A stretch of DNA of 64,000 nt from Labilithrix sp. (GTDB lineage Bacteria > Myxococcota_A > Polyangia > Polyangiales > Polyangiaceae): positions 1 to 64,000 of the forward strand of contig JAHBWE010000029.1 in NCBI GenBank assembly GCA_019637155.1, in the 5' to 3' direction. Below the pieces are notes generated by a model. That model did not search any database and was not told where the DNA came from. It worked only from the letters and a program-made list of their open reading frames with translations. Shown here one piece after another: positions 22,042-31,008 of the stretch; position 1 is the first letter of the stretch; each line of letters begins with the position of its first letter. A program made the translations under genes and the position numbers.

Positions 22042-22626
22042 GTGCTCGCCGTTCCGCCGCGCTCCGAGGTCCGGTTTCGTCCGGTGGAGACGAAGCGGCT
22101 CCAGCTGTTCCCGCTCGATGCGACCGACACCCGTGAGCTGTGGAGCGCGGTCGAGAGCTCGCGCACGCACCTCGAGCCGTGGCTGCCGTGGGTGCCCTTC
22201 AACGCCGACCTCGACTCGAGCGGCCGCTACGCCGAGGCGAGCGCCGCGGACTGGGACGCCGCGCGCGCCACGCGCTTCTCGATCCGGGACAAGGGCTCCC
22301 ATCGCTTCCTCGGCGTGATCGGCCTCGAGTCGTTCGCGCACCTGCACGAGAGCGTCGAGCTCGGCTACTGGCTCCGCGTCGACTCGTGGGGCAAGGGCCT
22401 CATGACCGAGGCCGGAAGGGCCGTGCTCGACTGGGCGTTCGGGTCCGTCAACGCGCATCGCGTGCGCGTCGCGGCGGCGACGGACAACCACCCGTCGCTC
22501 GCCGTGATCGGACGGCTCGGCTTCCGCTTCGAAGGGATCGCGCGGCAGGCCGAGCGCGTGAACGGGCGCTGGCTCGACCATGCGGTCTTCTCGCTCCTCG
22601 TGACCGATCCGCGCCCACGCGCTTAA
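22042..22626 (+). CDS. GNAT-family N-acetyltransferase (RimJ/RimL type)
   Basis: 194 residues from a GTG. The RimJ/L layout is visible: ETKRLQLFPL at the start, HLEPWLPW near 47, GVIGLESF, then ELGYWLRVDSWGKGLMTEAGRAVLDWAF. The last stretch holds the acetyl-CoA pyrophosphate-binding Q/R-x-x-G-x-A-like loop (SWGKGLMTEA), and VIGRLGFRFEGIAR closes the fold. Such enzymes acetylate protein N-termini or small amines. It stands between the LolA-like operon and the OmpA gene, 29 bases after the hypothetical gene; target unknown. Confidence 0.88.
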   Translation: MLAVPPRSEVRFRPVETKRLQLFPLDATDTRELWSAVESSRTHLEPWLPWVPFNADLDSSGRYAEASAADWDAARATRFSIRDKGSHRFLGVIGLESFAHLHESVELGYWLRVDSWGKGLMTEAGRAVLDWAFGSVNAHRVRVAAATDNHPSLAVIGRLGFRFEGIARQAERVNGRWLDHAVFSLLVTDPRPRA

Positions 22627-22660
22627 AGCCCGCGCCATTTCGGCCGTTCGATCGGGTGCC

Positions 22661-23785
22661 ATGCAGCGCCCCGTCACCGCCCTCTCCTTCTTCCTCTTCA
22701 TGCTCGGAGGTGGAGGAGCCGCCCTCGCGGCCGAGCCGGTCCGCGTCCACGTCGGCGCCGGCGCCGCGCACGCCGTCGGCGGCGCGCAGGTGAGCGAGTT
22801 CTCCGCCGGCGGCGCGGGCGACGCGACGGTCGAGGTTCCCGCGACGTCCCGCTTCGGCGTCCAGGCCGGCGTCGGCGCGGTCGTGCTCGGACAAGGTGAC
22901 GCGGCGAGCGATCCGAACCTCGCGCGCACCGGGACCGGCGTCGCGTTCGTCGGCACCGCCGGCGTCCGCCTCCGCGCGTTCGGCGAAGGACGCCCCGGCG
23001 GACCGTGGATCGACTCGAACATGGGGCTCGCCCACACCGGCGGCCTCACGCGCCCCGCCGTCGGCGCGCACGTCGGCTGGGACTTCCGCGTGTCGTCCGG
23101 GAGCCGGATCGACGTCGGTCCCTACGTCGGCTACACGCAGATCATCCAGCCGGACTCGGCGCTGCGCGGCGACGACGCGCGCATCCTCTCCGCCGGCCTC
23201 GCGATCAGCCTCGGCGCGAAGGAGCGGCCCAAGGCCGTCGCGCCGCCGCCGGTCGAGGCGCCTCCTCCTCCGCCGCCTTTGCCGTCGCGGCAGGACCGCG
23301 ATCCGGTCGAGCTCGCGGAGGCGTACGACGCGTGCCCCGACGGCGAGCCCGTCTCGGCGGAGGGCTGCGTCGGCGAGATCCGCATCTTCGAGGACCGCAT
23401 CCTCCTCGAGGACGTCATCCACTTCGAGTTCGCGAGCGCGAAGATCCGCGCGAACAGCTTCCGCGTCGTGAAGAAGCTCGCGAAGTTCATCCTCGATCAC
23501 GACGAGATCGTCGACGTCAGCATCGAGGGGCACACCGACGAGATCGGCACCGACGAGTACAACCGCGTGCTCTCGGTCGAGCGCGCGACCGCGATGCGAG
23601 AGCTCCTCATCTGGTTCGGCGCACCGGCGAAGCAGCTCCGCGTGATCGGTCACGGCAAGTCGCGCCTGAAGATCGTCACGCTGAAGGCCGAGGAGTCGAA
23701 CCGCCGCGTCGAGCTCTTCGTCACGGTCACGCGCACGGCGGTCACCGGCGGCGCCGCCGCGTCCAACGGAAAGAGCTCGAGGTAG
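22661..23785 (+). CDS. OmpA-family outer-membrane protein
   Basis: 374 residues. A signal peptide (ending GGAALA-A) precedes an N-terminal barrel-like domain (about 25-190). A proline bridge (PPPVEAPPPPPPL) leads to the C-terminal OmpA peptidoglycan-binding domain: HFEFASAKIRANS, VSIEGHTDEIGTDEYN, LSVERA and VIGHGKS. The Asp and Arg that clamp diaminopimelate in this fold are recognisable. It tethers the outer membrane to peptidoglycan. The next gene starts 7 bases later and codes a Cys-rich lipoprotein, so the pair may be co-transcribed. Confidence 0.92.
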   Translation: MQRPVTALSFFLFMLGGGGAALAAEPVRVHVGAGAAHAVGGAQVSEFSAGGAGDATVEVPATSRFGVQAGVGAVVLGQGDAASDPNLARTGTGVAFVGTAGVRLRAFGEGRPGGPWIDSNMGLAHTGGLTRPAVGAHVGWDFRVSSGSRIDVGPYVGYTQIIQPDSALRGDDARILSAGLAISLGAKERPKAVAPPPVEAPPPPPPLPSRQDRDPVELAEAYDACPDGEPVSAEGCVGEIRIFEDRILLEDVIHFEFASAKIRANSFRVVKKLAKFILDHDEIVDVSIEGHTDEIGTDEYNRVLSVERATAMRELLIWFGAPAKQLRVIGHGKSRLKIVTLKAEESNRRVELFVTVTRTAVTGGAAASNGKSSR

Positions 23786-23791
23786 TTGGTC

Positions 23792-24850
23792 ATGAATCGG
23801 TCGTTCGTCCTTTCGCTGTCTTTCTTCCTCGGCGCCTGCAGCGCGGAGAGCGCGCTCGTCGGCGGGGAATGCCGCCCCGGCACCTCCGCCGAGTCGGGCC
23901 GCTGCCTCGCGCCGCCCGCGACGACGATCGTGCCGGGCCCCGCCGCGCCACCGCCCGCACCGCCGGCCGTCACGCCAGCGCCGAGCACGCCGTCTTCGTC
24001 ATCTTCATCCTCGTCTTCGTCGTCGGGCAGCGTCGCGCCCGAGCCGGAGCCGCCGGTCGTCATCGTGACGCCGGAGCCGGAGCCGACCACGTGCGCGGAC
24101 GGCTTCGTCGCGTGCCGCGGCGGGTGCCTCCGCGTCGACGCGGACGGGCAGAACTGCGGCGCGTGCGGGCGCGTGTGCCCGTCGAACATCTGCGTCGCCG
24201 GCGTCTGCCAGGGCGCGACGCCGGGCGACGTCGTCGTCATCGGCCACGACATGGCGGCGGCGCCGTCGTTCTCGACCCACGCCAAGGTCTTCACGAACGC
24301 GGTCTCGATCCCGAAGACCGATCCGCTCCGCGTCCTCGCGTTCGAGGCCGACACGACCGACGACGTACGCCAGAAGACGCGCGCGCTCACGGTCGCGAGC
24401 AACCCGTCGCGCGGCGTGCGCTTCGCGGTCGCGACCGCGCCGGAGGCGCTCGAGGACCCGAACCTCTACGCGAGCTGGGACGTCGTGCTCGTCGACGGCG
24501 TCGCGACCGCGAACGCGGCCGCGTTCGGCGCGCGCTGGAGCTCCGCGCTCGACACGTTCACGAAGCAAGGCGGCGTCCTCGTCGCGCTCGACGACGGCCG
24601 CGGCGACCTCCCCGCCTTCTTCGACGCGACCCCGCTCCTCTCCCTCGGCGCGCGCGTCACGCTCGCGCCCGAGACGCCGCTCACCGTCGCGGCCCCGAAC
24701 GACGTCGTCGGCGTGCACCTCCTCTCGCCGTACGCCGCCTTCGGCCGCGCGATCGCCTACGACGTGCTGCCGTCGGCGAACGTCACCTGGGTCGTCACGA
24801 CCACGGCGGACGACGTCCGGCCGACCGTGCTCCACAAGGTCGCGCGGTGA
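23792..24850 (+). CDS. Ser- and Cys-rich lipoprotein with GATase-like domain
   Basis: 352 residues from the ATG at 23792, with GAGG 9 bases upstream. The lipobox is LGAC. A Pro-rich stretch and a run of 11 serines lead to a compact Cys cluster (CRGGC, NCGACGRVCPS, CVAGVC) of the kind seen in many exported Polyangia proteins. The C-terminal 200 residues look like a class I glutamine-amidotransferase-like (DUF4350-type) Rossmann domain (WDVVLVDGVAT, GGVLVALDD) without an obvious catalytic Cys. It is probably a surface-exposed binding protein. It ends 3 bases before the convergent PLD-like gene. Confidence 0.8.
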   Translation: MNRSFVLSLSFFLGACSAESALVGGECRPGTSAESGRCLAPPATTIVPGPAAPPPAPPAVTPAPSTPSSSSSSSSSSSGSVAPEPEPPVVIVTPEPEPTTCADGFVACRGGCLRVDADGQNCGACGRVCPSNICVAGVCQGATPGDVVVIGHDMAAAPSFSTHAKVFTNAVSIPKTDPLRVLAFEADTTDDVRQKTRALTVASNPSRGVRFAVATAPEALEDPNLYASWDVVLVDGVATANAAAFGARWSSALDTFTKQGGVLVALDDGRGDLPAFFDATPLLSLGARVTLAPETPLTVAAPNDVVGVHLLSPYAAFGRAIAYDVLPSANVTWVVTTTADDVRPTVLHKVAR

Positions 24851-24853
24851 GCT

Positions 24854-26128
24854 TCAGAGCGCGTCCTCGAAGTGGGTGATGAATGCATCGTACACGGGAT
24901 GCGAGGTCTCCTCTTCCGGGGCGAGCTTGATGAGGATCTCGTCGTAGTTGTGCGCGGCGCTTCCGCTCAGGTTGTGGGATCCGGTGTAGACGCGGTAGGC
25001 GTACTTGGCGCCGTATTTCGCGTAGACGAGGAACACCTTGTCGTGGATCGGCTTGCCGGCGTGGACCTCGATCTTCGCCGCGGCGAGGAGCTGGGCGGCG
25101 CGCGGCTCCACCGTCTCGGCGACGACCTGCAGCTTGCAGCCGCCGTTCTTCATCGTGATGAGGTGGCGCACGACGTCGAGGCGGCTGTCGCGGATCGAGG
25201 CCTGCATCACGCGCACCTCGCACTTGCCGTCCGGCGTGATGTCGTCGAGGCGGTTCACGACGAGGTCGGTCTGGACCTCGGGTGAGACGTAGACGTCGGC
25301 GCTCTCGGTGAGGACGTGGCCGCGCCCCGTCGCCGGCACGTAGTAGTCGCGCGCGGTGCGCCGGAGGTAGAGGTCGTCGAGGTAGCCGCGCATCCGGCCG
25401 TAGAACGGCGCATCGCCGTAGATGGTGACGGTGTTGTTCGTGAGCTTCATGCCGCTCGCGTAGGTCTGGTTCGCGGACCCGAACCAGACGACGTCCTTCG
25501 AGACCTTGCCGTCGGGCGCGGTCGCGGTCGTGAACGTGAAGAGCTTCGTGTGCGAGATGCCCTTCGCCGCGGTCGACACGCACGACGAGCGATCGGGCGA
25601 GGTGCAGTAGACCTTGTGCGTGAGCTTGTCGAGGTAGTCGGTCTTCGCCTTCGCGGTCGACGCGGCGACGCCGCCGTCGGTGGAGATCCACACTTCGACG
25701 CCGCGCTTCTCCGCCGCGAGCAGGGCCGCCGCGACCGAGGGCACGGTGATGCTGAAGATGTGGCCGTCGATCCGCGCGCCGGCGGGGACGCTGTCGATGA
25801 GGCGCGTCAGCTCGTTCAGGGCGTGCGCGTCCGATCCCGGCGTGCCCGCGCATGGGCGATCGGGGCGCGTGAAGAAGATCCAGGTCGGGTACCCGGCGAG
25901 GGTCGCCTTCGCGGTGCATCCGGGGACCTCGAGCGCGGGCGCGACGGTCGGCGCGGGCGCGACGGTCTCCGCGACGAGCGCCTCTTCGGCGGTATCCGCG
26001 GCCTGCTCCTCGTCGACGAACGCCGTTTCACCCGCCGGCCGGCTCGACAGCGTGCTCGCCTCGTCACCCGCGTCGACCGCGCACGAAGCGCAAAGGAGGA
26101 GGAAGGACCCACGCTTCACGAACGCCAT
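24854..26128 (-). CDS. Phospholipase D-like lipoprotein
   Basis: 424 residues. I prefer the ATG at 26128, which opens a lipoprotein signal (FLLLCASC, lipid Cys C16); the frame extends upstream without a signal. Two PLD half-sites are present: H193-T-K195 with the FGSAN motif (N220), and H362-D-K364 with TGSHN (N386). In both, the Asp of the classic HxKx4D is replaced, as in some PLD-like nucleases and cardiolipin-synthase relatives. The two His/Lys pairs could still make a phosphodiesterase on lipids or DNA outside the inner membrane. It is convergent with the Cys-rich lipoprotein gene. Confidence 0.85.
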   Translation of the reverse strand: MAFVKRGSFLLLCASCAVDAGDEASTLSSRPAGETAFVDEEQAADTAEEALVAETVAPAPTVAPALEVPGCTAKATLAGYPTWIFFTRPDRPCAGTPGSDAHALNELTRLIDSVPAGARIDGHIFSITVPSVAAALLAAEKRGVEVWISTDGGVAASTAKAKTDYLDKLTHKVYCTSPDRSSCVSTAAKGISHTKLFTFTTATAPDGKVSKDVVWFGSANQTYASGMKLTNNTVTIYGDAPFYGRMRGYLDDLYLRRTARDYYVPATGRGHVLTESADVYVSPEVQTDLVVNRLDDITPDGKCEVRVMQASIRDSRLDVVRHLITMKNGGCKLQVVAETVEPRAAQLLAAAKIEVHAGKPIHDKVFLVYAKYGAKYAYRVYTGSHNLSGSAAHNYDEILIKLAPEEETSHPVYDAFITHFEDAL

Positions 26129-26618
26129 GCCGCCCCCAAGGCAAGAACCGTGACCACACCGACCCCCGCAATTCTGCGCGGCTCGCGCACGATCGCGCGC
26201 AGCCGAGTGGCCGCTCGACTGCAGCCGCATGGCCGCTAGTCGAGGGGCAGGGTGCTCCTTCTTACAGGCCGGACGAGACCACCGTCTTGACCGAGGCCGA
26301 TCCGAATCGCGAGATCGCGTCGCTCACACGCGACCAGGTGAAGCTCGGCCTCAGCGCGCCGATAAGGCCTCGCTGGCGAGAACCCGCGCAAGCGCGCGAC
26401 GCACGCGATTCCAGCGACTCCACGAGCAGCGCATGCTCGCGCGCAGGTGGAGAGGGCCGGCATTGCGCGCCGGTGACTACACGCTCACGACGCTGGCGCC
26501 GCCGTCATCCAGCACTTCCTGACGAATGAGGTGGGTGAAGAGCAATCAAGGACATCCGACGATGCCATCGCGACCGAGCGCGACGGCACCATTCATCCAC
26601 ACCCCCGTGCCCGTGCCG
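26129..26618. other. Intergenic region, no confident gene
   Basis: 490 bases. Short frames are open on both strands, but none keeps the third-position G/C bias or gives a recognisable protein. It could be decayed coding sequence, since it borders a lower-GC small gene. No terminal inverted repeat or target duplication was seen. Confidence 0.5.
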
Positions 26619-26987
26619 TTACCGCGGCTCGCCTTCGAGGCTAGACGGACAGGCGCTGCCGGACATCACTTCGTTGCCGAGGGCCTCATCGCAGTTTGTG
26701 AAGACCCCGCCCGGGTTCGGCAAGCTCCCGCCGACAACAACGAGTCCGTCGCGACGAACGAGACAAGCCTCGTCAAGTGTGGAACCAGAATTTGTTCCCT
26801 TCTCATAGCAGCTCACCGTCGACGATGTGAGCGTTCTGCACTTCCGCGACTTGTCGTATCGTTGGGCGACAACGGCATTGCACCCATCGGGACACGGACC
26901 GTCGCTGACTGCAGGACATGCATCGGAATCGCACGCCATCAACAAAGTAGCAGCGACGAACGAGCGTATTGCGCACTGAATGCTCAT
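26619..26987 (-). CDS. Small Cys-rich lipoprotein in lower-GC DNA
   Basis: 122 residues. A strong AGGAGGG ribosome site is 7 bases before the ATG. The signal ends in LLMAC, and the mature protein holds about ten cysteines (DACPAVSDGPCPDGCNAVV and others), which suggests disulfides outside the cell membrane. Its third positions contain many A/T and overall GC is visibly lower than in neighbours, so it may be recently acquired or under weak codon selection. No family recognised. It stands alone, 68 bases below the BtuF-like gene on the same strand. Confidence 0.78.
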   Translation of the reverse strand: MSIQCAIRSFVAATLLMACDSDACPAVSDGPCPDGCNAVVAQRYDKSRKCRTLTSSTVSCYEKGTNSGSTLDEACLVRRDGLVVVGGSLPNPGGVFTNCDEALGNEVMSGSACPSSLEGEPR

Positions 26988-27055
26988 GCGTTGACCCTCC
27001 TGCCAAACGACCTACCAGGCAGTCGGTAGGTGCTGGCCACTATCGCTGGGCGAAT

Positions 27056-27937
27056 CTATCGCTGTTCGGCGATGAGGGTGCGCAGGCGCGGGAGGCCTTC
27101 CACCGTCCAGGCGCCGTACCAGCACAGGTCCTTGCCGCTCGTGTGGACGACCTTCGCGCCGGTGCCCTGGGCGCGGAACGTGGCGGCGTCTTCGGGGCTG
27201 AAGGGGTGCGGCTCGTCGGGGAGCAAGATGAGCTCGGGTCTTCGCGCTACCACCTCCTCCATCGTGACGCGCGGGTAGCGGACGTCGCGGCCCGCGAGCT
27301 CGGCCTCGGGGAGCGGCCTCGCGGTGCCGAGGTCGGCCGCGAGCGGGTAGCGGCGCTCGCGATCGGCGAAGACGTTCTGCGCGCCGGCGAGGTCGAGCAT
27401 GTCGCTGATGAAGGTCGCGCCGTGGATCGTCATCAGCGGCTTCATCCAGATCGGGCAGAAGGTGCGGAGCGGCGTCTGTGCCGCGCGCGCGGTCTCGGCC
27501 TCGGCGACGGCGGCGTAGCCGCGCTTCAGCATGTCGCGCACCGCGGGGTCGCGCTCGACGCGGAAGACGCGGGCGAGGCGCGCGAGGTGCGAGAGGCCGT
27601 CGGCGGCGCGCTTCGGGAAGCAGACGAGCACCTTGATCCCGGCCTGCGCGATCGCCTCGAGGTCCTTCTTCGTGTTCTCCTCTTGATTGGCGATCACGAA
27701 GTCGGGCTCGAGCGCGAGGACGTCGGCGACGCGCGGGTTCTTCGTGCCGCCGACGCTCGGGACGCGCTTCGCCACGTCTTCGGGGAGCTCGCAGTAGTCC
27801 GTGCGCCCCACGAGCGCGGCGACGCATCCGAGCGCGGCGACGCTGTACGTGTCGCTCGGGACGAGGGAGACCACGCGCTGCGGCGCGCGGCCGAGCGTGA
27901 GCTCGCGCTTCATGTCGTCTTCGAAGCGGAGGATCAT
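27056..27937 (-). CDS. BtuF/TroA-like helical-backbone metal or cofactor receptor
   Basis: 293 residues from the ATG at 27937. The order of motifs is that of BtuF-type binding proteins: RVVSLVPSDTYSVAALG, ALVGRTDYCELPEDV, VPSVGGTKNPRVADVLALEPDFVIA, and the long linking helix region near PLMTIHGATFISDMLDLAGAQNVF. Such proteins capture cobalamin, haem or metal chelates for an ABC importer. Unlike typical ones it has no signal peptide (MILRFEDDMKREL), so it may act in the cytoplasm or depend on its partner. No BtuCD genes are nearby. It overlaps the upstream lipoprotein gene by 4 bases (ATGA). Confidence 0.85.
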   Translation of the reverse strand: MILRFEDDMKRELTLGRAPQRVVSLVPSDTYSVAALGCVAALVGRTDYCELPEDVAKRVPSVGGTKNPRVADVLALEPDFVIANQEENTKKDLEAIAQAGIKVLVCFPKRAADGLSHLARLARVFRVERDPAVRDMLKRGYAAVAEAETARAAQTPLRTFCPIWMKPLMTIHGATFISDMLDLAGAQNVFADRERRYPLAADLGTARPLPEAELAGRDVRYPRVTMEEVVARRPELILLPDEPHPFSPEDAATFRAQGTGAKVVHTSGKDLCWYGAWTVEGLPRLRTLIAEQR

Positions 27938-28257
27938 TCGTCGTCCGTCGGCGCCGGTGGCGCGGGCGGCCCGCCGTCGGTGTGGATCCCGATCTTCGCC
28001 GCGCAGTCGGCCCAGACGACGTCGGTGCAGCGCCGCGCCCCGCCGGCGACGCACGCGATCACGTTCTTGCCCTCGCGCTCGACGAGGCGATCGATGATGA
28101 ACTCGCAGCCGCGCCAGCACTCGTCGTCGGTGCAGTTACGCTTCGCTTGCTCGGTGCAAGTCTTGTGACAGTTGTCGATCGGCTTGTTCGCGGGCTCGTA
28201 GACGCGGCACGCGAGCGGACCGAGGACGAGCACGAGGAGGAGAGCGAAGCGCCGCAT
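27934..28257 (-). CDS. Cys-rich lipoprotein with twin Cx3C motifs
   Basis: 107 residues with a lipoprotein signal (VLGPLAC). The mature part has C-HKT-C and C-WRG-C spaced by 12 residues, a twin Cx3C pattern typical of disulfide-linked helical hairpins, plus further Cys at CVAGGARRC and WADC. The Pro-rich tail ends TDDE. The stop overlaps the start of the BtuF-like receptor (ATGA), so the two are coupled. It might be an outer partner for ligand capture; that is inference. No family recognised. Confidence 0.8.
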   Translation of the reverse strand: MRRFALLLVLVLGPLACRVYEPANKPIDNCHKTCTEQAKRNCTDDECWRGCEFIIDRLVEREGKNVIACVAGGARRCTDVVWADCAAKIGIHTDGGPPAPPAPTDDE

Positions 28258-28284
28258 GGGCTTTCGGGCGGGAGGTTTACCCTG

Positions 28285-28761
28285 CTATCGCTCGAGCGTC
28301 ACGAACTCCACGCCCTCGGACTCGCCTTTGCGGCGCGCGGTCTCGCGCCAGCCGCTGCGATCGAGGTGGAAGAACGCGTCCCCCTCCACCGCGCGATGGA
28401 CCTCGGTGAGATGGATCTTCGTCGCGAGCGGGAGCGCCGCTTCGTAGATCGCGGCGCCGCCGATGACGTGCGGCTCGTCGTCGGTCGTCCGCGCGCGCTC
28501 GATCGCCTCCTCGATCGAGCGCGCGGTCTCGCAGCCGTCGAAGCCGTCGGCGGTGCGGCTCACGACGATGTTGCGGCGGCCGTCGAGCGGGCGCCCGATC
28601 GACGCGTGCGTCTTCCGGCCCATGATGACGGCGTGGCCCATCGTCACCGACTTGAAGTGGCGCATGTCCTCGGAGATCTTCCAAGGCAGCGCGCCGTCCT
28701 TCCCGATGACGCCGCCGTCACCGATCGCCACGACCAACGTGAGCGGCGCGCGCTCGCTCAC
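28285..28761 (-). CDS. folA: Dihydrofolate reductase
   Basis: 158 residues, standard for chromosomal DHFR, which reduces dihydrofolate with NADPH. It starts at a GTG that shares one base with the thyA stop. Visible motifs: LVVAIGDGGVIGKDGALPW (substrate pocket and Met20-type loop), HFKSVTMGHAVIMGRKTHASIGRPL (cofactor binding), VIGGAAIYEAALPLA, and LTEVHRAVEGDAFF. The catalytic acidic residue expected after the LPW stretch is present as the D of SEDMRHF. Coupling to thyA makes sense because ThyA turns methylene-tetrahydrofolate into dihydrofolate. Confidence 0.95.
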   Translation of the reverse strand: MSERAPLTLVVAIGDGGVIGKDGALPWKISEDMRHFKSVTMGHAVIMGRKTHASIGRPLDGRRNIVVSRTADGFDGCETARSIEEAIERARTTDDEPHVIGGAAIYEAALPLATKIHLTEVHRAVEGDAFFHLDRSGWRETARRKGESEGVEFVTLER

Positions 28762-29603
28762 TAGACGCTCACCTCGGCCGCGATATGCGGGTGCGGGTCG
28801 TAGCCTTCGATCACGATGTCCCCCGCCTCGATCGCGAAGAGGTCCTTCGTGTCGGTCGCGATCTTCAGGGTGGGGAGCGGGCGTGGCGCGCGTTCGAGCT
28901 GGAGGCGCGCTTGCGCGAGGTGGTTCTGGTAGAGGTGCGCGTCGCCGAGCGTGTGGACGAAGTCGCCGACGCTCAGGTCCGTGACGTGCGCGATCATGTG
29001 CGTGAAGAGCGCGTAGCTCGCGATGTTGAACGGGACGCCGAGGAACACGTCGCCGCTGCGCTGGTAGAGCTGGCAGGAGAGCTCGCCGTCCTGCACGTAG
29101 AGCTGGAAGAGCGTGTGGCACGGCGGGAGCGCGACCTGATCGGCCTCCTTCGGGTTCCAGCCGGTGACGATGAGGCGGCGCGAGTGCGGCGTCTCGCGGA
29201 TGTCGCGGAGGAGCCGCTTGATCTGATCGACGCCGTCCTGCTGGTACGAGCCGTCGGGGAGCTTCGACGCGCCGAAGTTCCGCCACTGATGGCCGTAGAT
29301 CGGTCCGAGGTCGCCCTCGGCGCGCCCGAAGCGCGCGGTCTGCTCCGCGGTCGCCCACTCGTTCCAGATCCGAACGCCTGCATCCTGCAACGATTTGACG
29401 TGCGTCTCGCCGCGGAGGAACCAGAGCAGCTCCTGGAAGATGGAGCGCGTGTGGAGCTTCTTCGTCGTGAGGAGCGGGAACCCCTTCCGGAGATCGAACC
29501 GCATCTGGTGCCCGAAGACGGCGCGCGTGCCGGTCCCGGTGCGGTCGGGTCGGTCCTTCCCGTCGTCGAGGATCCGCCGGAGCAGGTCGAGGTACTGCTG
29601 CAT
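28761..29603 (-). CDS. thyA: Thymidylate synthase
   Basis: 280 residues, typical for ThyA, which methylates dUMP to dTMP using methylene-tetrahydrofolate. The family signature is clear: RTGTGTRAVFGHQMRFDL at the start, SIFQELLWFLRGETHV, the catalytic Cys C162 in ALPPCHTLFQLYV, and the dUMP-binding QRSGDVFLGVPFNIASYAL. HIGDAHLY-like residues appear as TLGDAHLYQNHL. It is the first gene of a two-gene operon with folA. The upstream 168 bases to the divergent lipoprotein gene must hold both promoters. Confidence 0.97.
   Translation of the reverse strand: MQQYLDLLRRILDDGKDRPDRTGTGTRAVFGHQMRFDLRKGFPLLTTKKLHTRSIFQELLWFLRGETHVKSLQDAGVRIWNEWATAEQTARFGRAEGDLGPIYGHQWRNFGASKLPDGSYQQDGVDQIKRLLRDIRETPHSRRLIVTGWNPKEADQVALPPCHTLFQLYVQDGELSCQLYQRSGDVFLGVPFNIASYALFTHMIAHVTDLSVGDFVHTLGDAHLYQNHLAQARLQLERAPRPLPTLKIATDTKDLFAIEAGDIVIEGYDPHPHIAAEVSV
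29379..29389. repeat. TGCATCCTGCA, one-mismatch copy of the short palindrome
   Basis: Inside thyA, encoding LQDA as TTG-CAG-GAT-GCA. It differs by one base from the copies at 6393 and 11981. Confidence 0.3.
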
Positions 29604-29771
29604 CGCGATTTGAGTACCACAACGACGGAAAGATCCGTCGCGCGGCCTGGATCAAACGTGATGAGACGCGATCGACACGGGTCAAGTTGAGCAATCGACG
29701 ATCCGGATCGCGCTTTACCTGGCGCTTCAGACCCCAGTCGTCATACCCAATCGCACCGGAGGTTACGCGAG

Positions 29772-30995
29772 ATGACCCTTCGACCTTCCTTCGCGCTCGT
29801 CCTCGTCGCTGCATCGCTGATGGCCTGCACGGCGGAGGGTCTGCCGGAAGAGCCGGTGACGGCGACGGACTCCGCGATCGTCGGCAGCGTGATGACCGAC
29901 ACGGCGGAGGTCGAGGCCGACCGCATCGTGTTCGAGAGGGGCACCGTGCCCGCCGTCCTGAAATCGCGCATCGACGCGTACGCGAAGGGCCGCGCGAATG
30001 GCACGAACCGGCAGAACGTCGACGACGTGATCCTGGCGGGCGATCGCCAGAAGGACGCGGTCGGCGAGGACGGGCGGATCCGCGAGGGCATCGGCAATCC
30101 GTACGGCTTCGTGCGCCGCGCGGTCGGCTGGGAGGACCGCGGCGACAAGACGATCGTGCTCACGGAGAGGGTCTCGCTCGAGGAGGCGTTCCAGGAGTTT
30201 CGCGAGGGCAAGATCATCCAGGTCGGCACGCAGCCGATGGAGCAGGGGCTCGCGCCGCGCTTCAACACCGAGCTCCGGTACCGGATCCCGGTCATCGACA
30301 TGAGCGGGCGCGAGATCTGGTCGAACGGCAACGCGAGCGTGCGCCTCAAGACGGCGTACGTGAACCTCGACACCACGGTCGACCTCGGCGCCGACATCTC
30401 GTGGTTCAGCCTCAGCGACGCGCACGTGATCATCGACGCGAACGTCGACTCCGAGCTCGTGGTCGAGACGCGCCTCGTCGGCGCGCTCGACAAGTCGTTC
30501 TCGAAGGAGGTCTACCGCGGCAGCTGGCCGATCGGCAGCGTGGGGCCGATCCCGGTCACGCTCGGCCTCGTCGCGAAGGTCGGCTGCGACGTCCACGCGA
30601 AGGCGGCGGTGACGGCGTCGGCCGGCGTCGGCATGAACATCGCGCTGAAGGGCGGCGTGAAGTACGAGAAGGACAGCGGCACGAGCCCGGTCTGGGAGAA
30701 CCCCCGCTTCACGCCGCGCGCGATCTCCCCGCAACTCACGGTGAAGGGCGACGCGACGACGCGCTGCTACGTGCGCCCGCAGCTCTCGCTCATGCTCTTC
30801 GACGCCGCCGGCCCCACCCTGACGCCGGACCTCGCGGCGAGGGTCGACGCGACGTATCCGCCGCTGCGCGCGACGCTGACGGGCGAGATCGGCCTCGACG
30901 TCGGCGGCAAGCTCGAGGTCTTCGGCAAGAACCTCGGCGAGGTGAACTACCACCTCTTCACCGTCGACAAGCAGCTCTGGCAATACCGGCCCTGA
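29772..30995 (+). CDS. Lipoprotein of unknown function
   Basis: 407 residues, ATG at 29772 with GGAGG 9 bases upstream. The lipobox is SLMAC. The mature protein is mostly beta-rich, with segments such as TAYVNLDTTVDLGADISWF and GEIGLDVGGKLEVFG. It has only two Cys after the lipid one (VGCDVHAK and TRCYVRP), which could pair. No catalytic motif or known family is recognised. It probably faces the periplasm or cell surface and is convergent with the coiled-coil gene 13 bases away. Confidence 0.82.
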   Translation: MTLRPSFALVLVAASLMACTAEGLPEEPVTATDSAIVGSVMTDTAEVEADRIVFERGTVPAVLKSRIDAYAKGRANGTNRQNVDDVILAGDRQKDAVGEDGRIREGIGNPYGFVRRAVGWEDRGDKTIVLTERVSLEEAFQEFREGKIIQVGTQPMEQGLAPRFNTELRYRIPVIDMSGREIWSNGNASVRLKTAYVNLDTTVDLGADISWFSLSDAHVIIDANVDSELVVETRLVGALDKSFSKEVYRGSWPIGSVGPIPVTLGLVAKVGCDVHAKAAVTASAGVGMNIALKGGVKYEKDSGTSPVWENPRFTPRAISPQLTVKGDATTRCYVRPQLSLMLFDAAGPTLTPDLAARVDATYPPLRATLTGEIGLDVGGKLEVFGKNLGEVNYHLFTVDKQLWQYRP

Positions 30996-31008
30996 CGGGG
31001 CGGCGCGG

